Source: Rhodospirillales bacterium (GTDB lineage: Bacteria > Pseudomonadota > Alphaproteobacteria > Kiloniellales > JAKSDN01). Taken from it: a stretch of DNA of 33,074 nucleotides. The position numbers and the translations under genes were made by a program. The stretch's first letter is position 1, and each line of letters opens with the position of its first letter. Location: positions 1 to 33,074 of the forward strand of contig JAOUCL010000016.1 of assembly GCA_029859805.1 (NCBI GenBank), given 5' to 3'. Below, one piece after another: positions 32,855-33,074 of the stretch. The notes beneath the pieces are model-generated. The model had not been told where the DNA came from, did not search any database, and saw only the letters and a list, made by a program, of their open reading frames with translations.

Positions 32855-33074
32855 CTACTGCGGGGCCCGGACCGAGACCAGGGGGTTGTCGAGGTAGTGG
32901 CCGGCGGTTCGCGGGTCGATCCGCCAGAGCAGGTCCTCGATCTCCCGCGCCTTGGCCTCGCAGGAGTCGAGCGCCCCATAGGCCTGCAGCTTGAGCACCG
33001 GGTCGACCGGTTCCTTGGTCAGCTTGCGATAGGCGGCTTCCTGCAGCGGCTTGCACGCCACGTTCAGCGGTTTC
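32855..33074 (-). CDS. Hypothetical protein, 5' end outside the window
   Basis: The frame is open to the right edge of the window, so this is the C-terminal 72 or so residues of a longer protein (a GTG at 33059-33061 is an internal candidate start). It is rich in Leu, Ala and Lys and has two cysteines (VACKPLQ, ALDSCEAK); it reads as helical. It shows no motif I know. It has the same direction as msrB. Confidence 0.55.
   Translation of the reverse strand, partial: KPLNVACKPLQEAAYRKLTKEPVDPVLKLQAYGALDSCEAKAREIEDLLWRIDPRTAGHYLDNPLVSVRAPQ

Noticed and set aside
1-33074. tRNA, rRNA, CRISPR, insertion sequence or phage genes
   Set aside because: None was recognised: no regularly spaced repeat-spacer series, no transposase or integrase motifs, and no tRNA-like cloverleaf was noticed.

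Overview
The window is GC-rich chromosomal DNA from an alphaproteobacterium, most likely Rhodospirillales/Kiloniellales-like. The grounds are a phasin with a TGC-type operator, a MarR / OmpR-type regulator / EnvZ-type kinase operon of the petP-petR kind beside ilvE, a uvrC-pgsA-mobB gene order, and many two-component proteins. I see no rRNA, tRNA, CRISPR array, transposase or phage gene.

Layout. 0-2.3 kb: a perfect 24-bp inverted repeat at the left edge, then a secreted VCBS/FG-GAP repeat protein with its own terminator. 2.4-4.3 kb: a tight operon of a YbjN-domain protein, proC and a YbaK-type deacylase. 4.3-6.1 kb: a TetR-type regulator, a phasin with a promoter between two operator-like boxes and a strong terminator, and csaA. 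6.1-11.1 kb (minus): a signalling cluster of a CHASE4 kinase, a second membrane kinase, a single-domain receiver and a receiver-kinase hybrid; the last three are joined by ATGA overlaps. 11.4-14.0 kb (minus): MarR, OmpR-type regulator and EnvZ-like kinase. 14.2-15.7 kb (plus): ilvE and a Gre-like factor. 15.7-17.7 kb (minus): moeA-moaD-moaE. 18.1-24.2 kb (plus): a 1598-residue kinase (solute-binding domain, one membrane span, eight PAS domains) followed by another receiver-kinase hybrid. 24.2-29.1 kb (minus): a PTR1/FolM-like reductase, folB, uvrC, pgsA and mobB. 29.2-30.3 kb (plus): threonine aldolase. 30.3-33.1 kb (minus): a 100-residue protein resembling a histidine-kinase dimerisation domain without its histidine, a CaCA cation exchanger, msrB and a partial gene cut by the window edge.

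How the parts fit. Housekeeping genes cover proline synthesis, branched-chain amino acids, molybdenum cofactor, pterins, phospholipid, excision repair and methionine sulfoxide repair. Five histidine kinases outside the MarR operon form two related modules. Three of them share one type of kinase core behind three different sensors, and the linked receivers have no DNA-binding domain, so output must go to unlinked partners. The plus-strand module lies between mobB and moeA, as if it had split a cofactor gene series. The most unusual items are the kinase with near-duplicate PAS domains, the histidine-less dimerisation-domain protein, and a TTGTGC-N3-GCA operator family found both at the phasin promoter and upstream of that protein.
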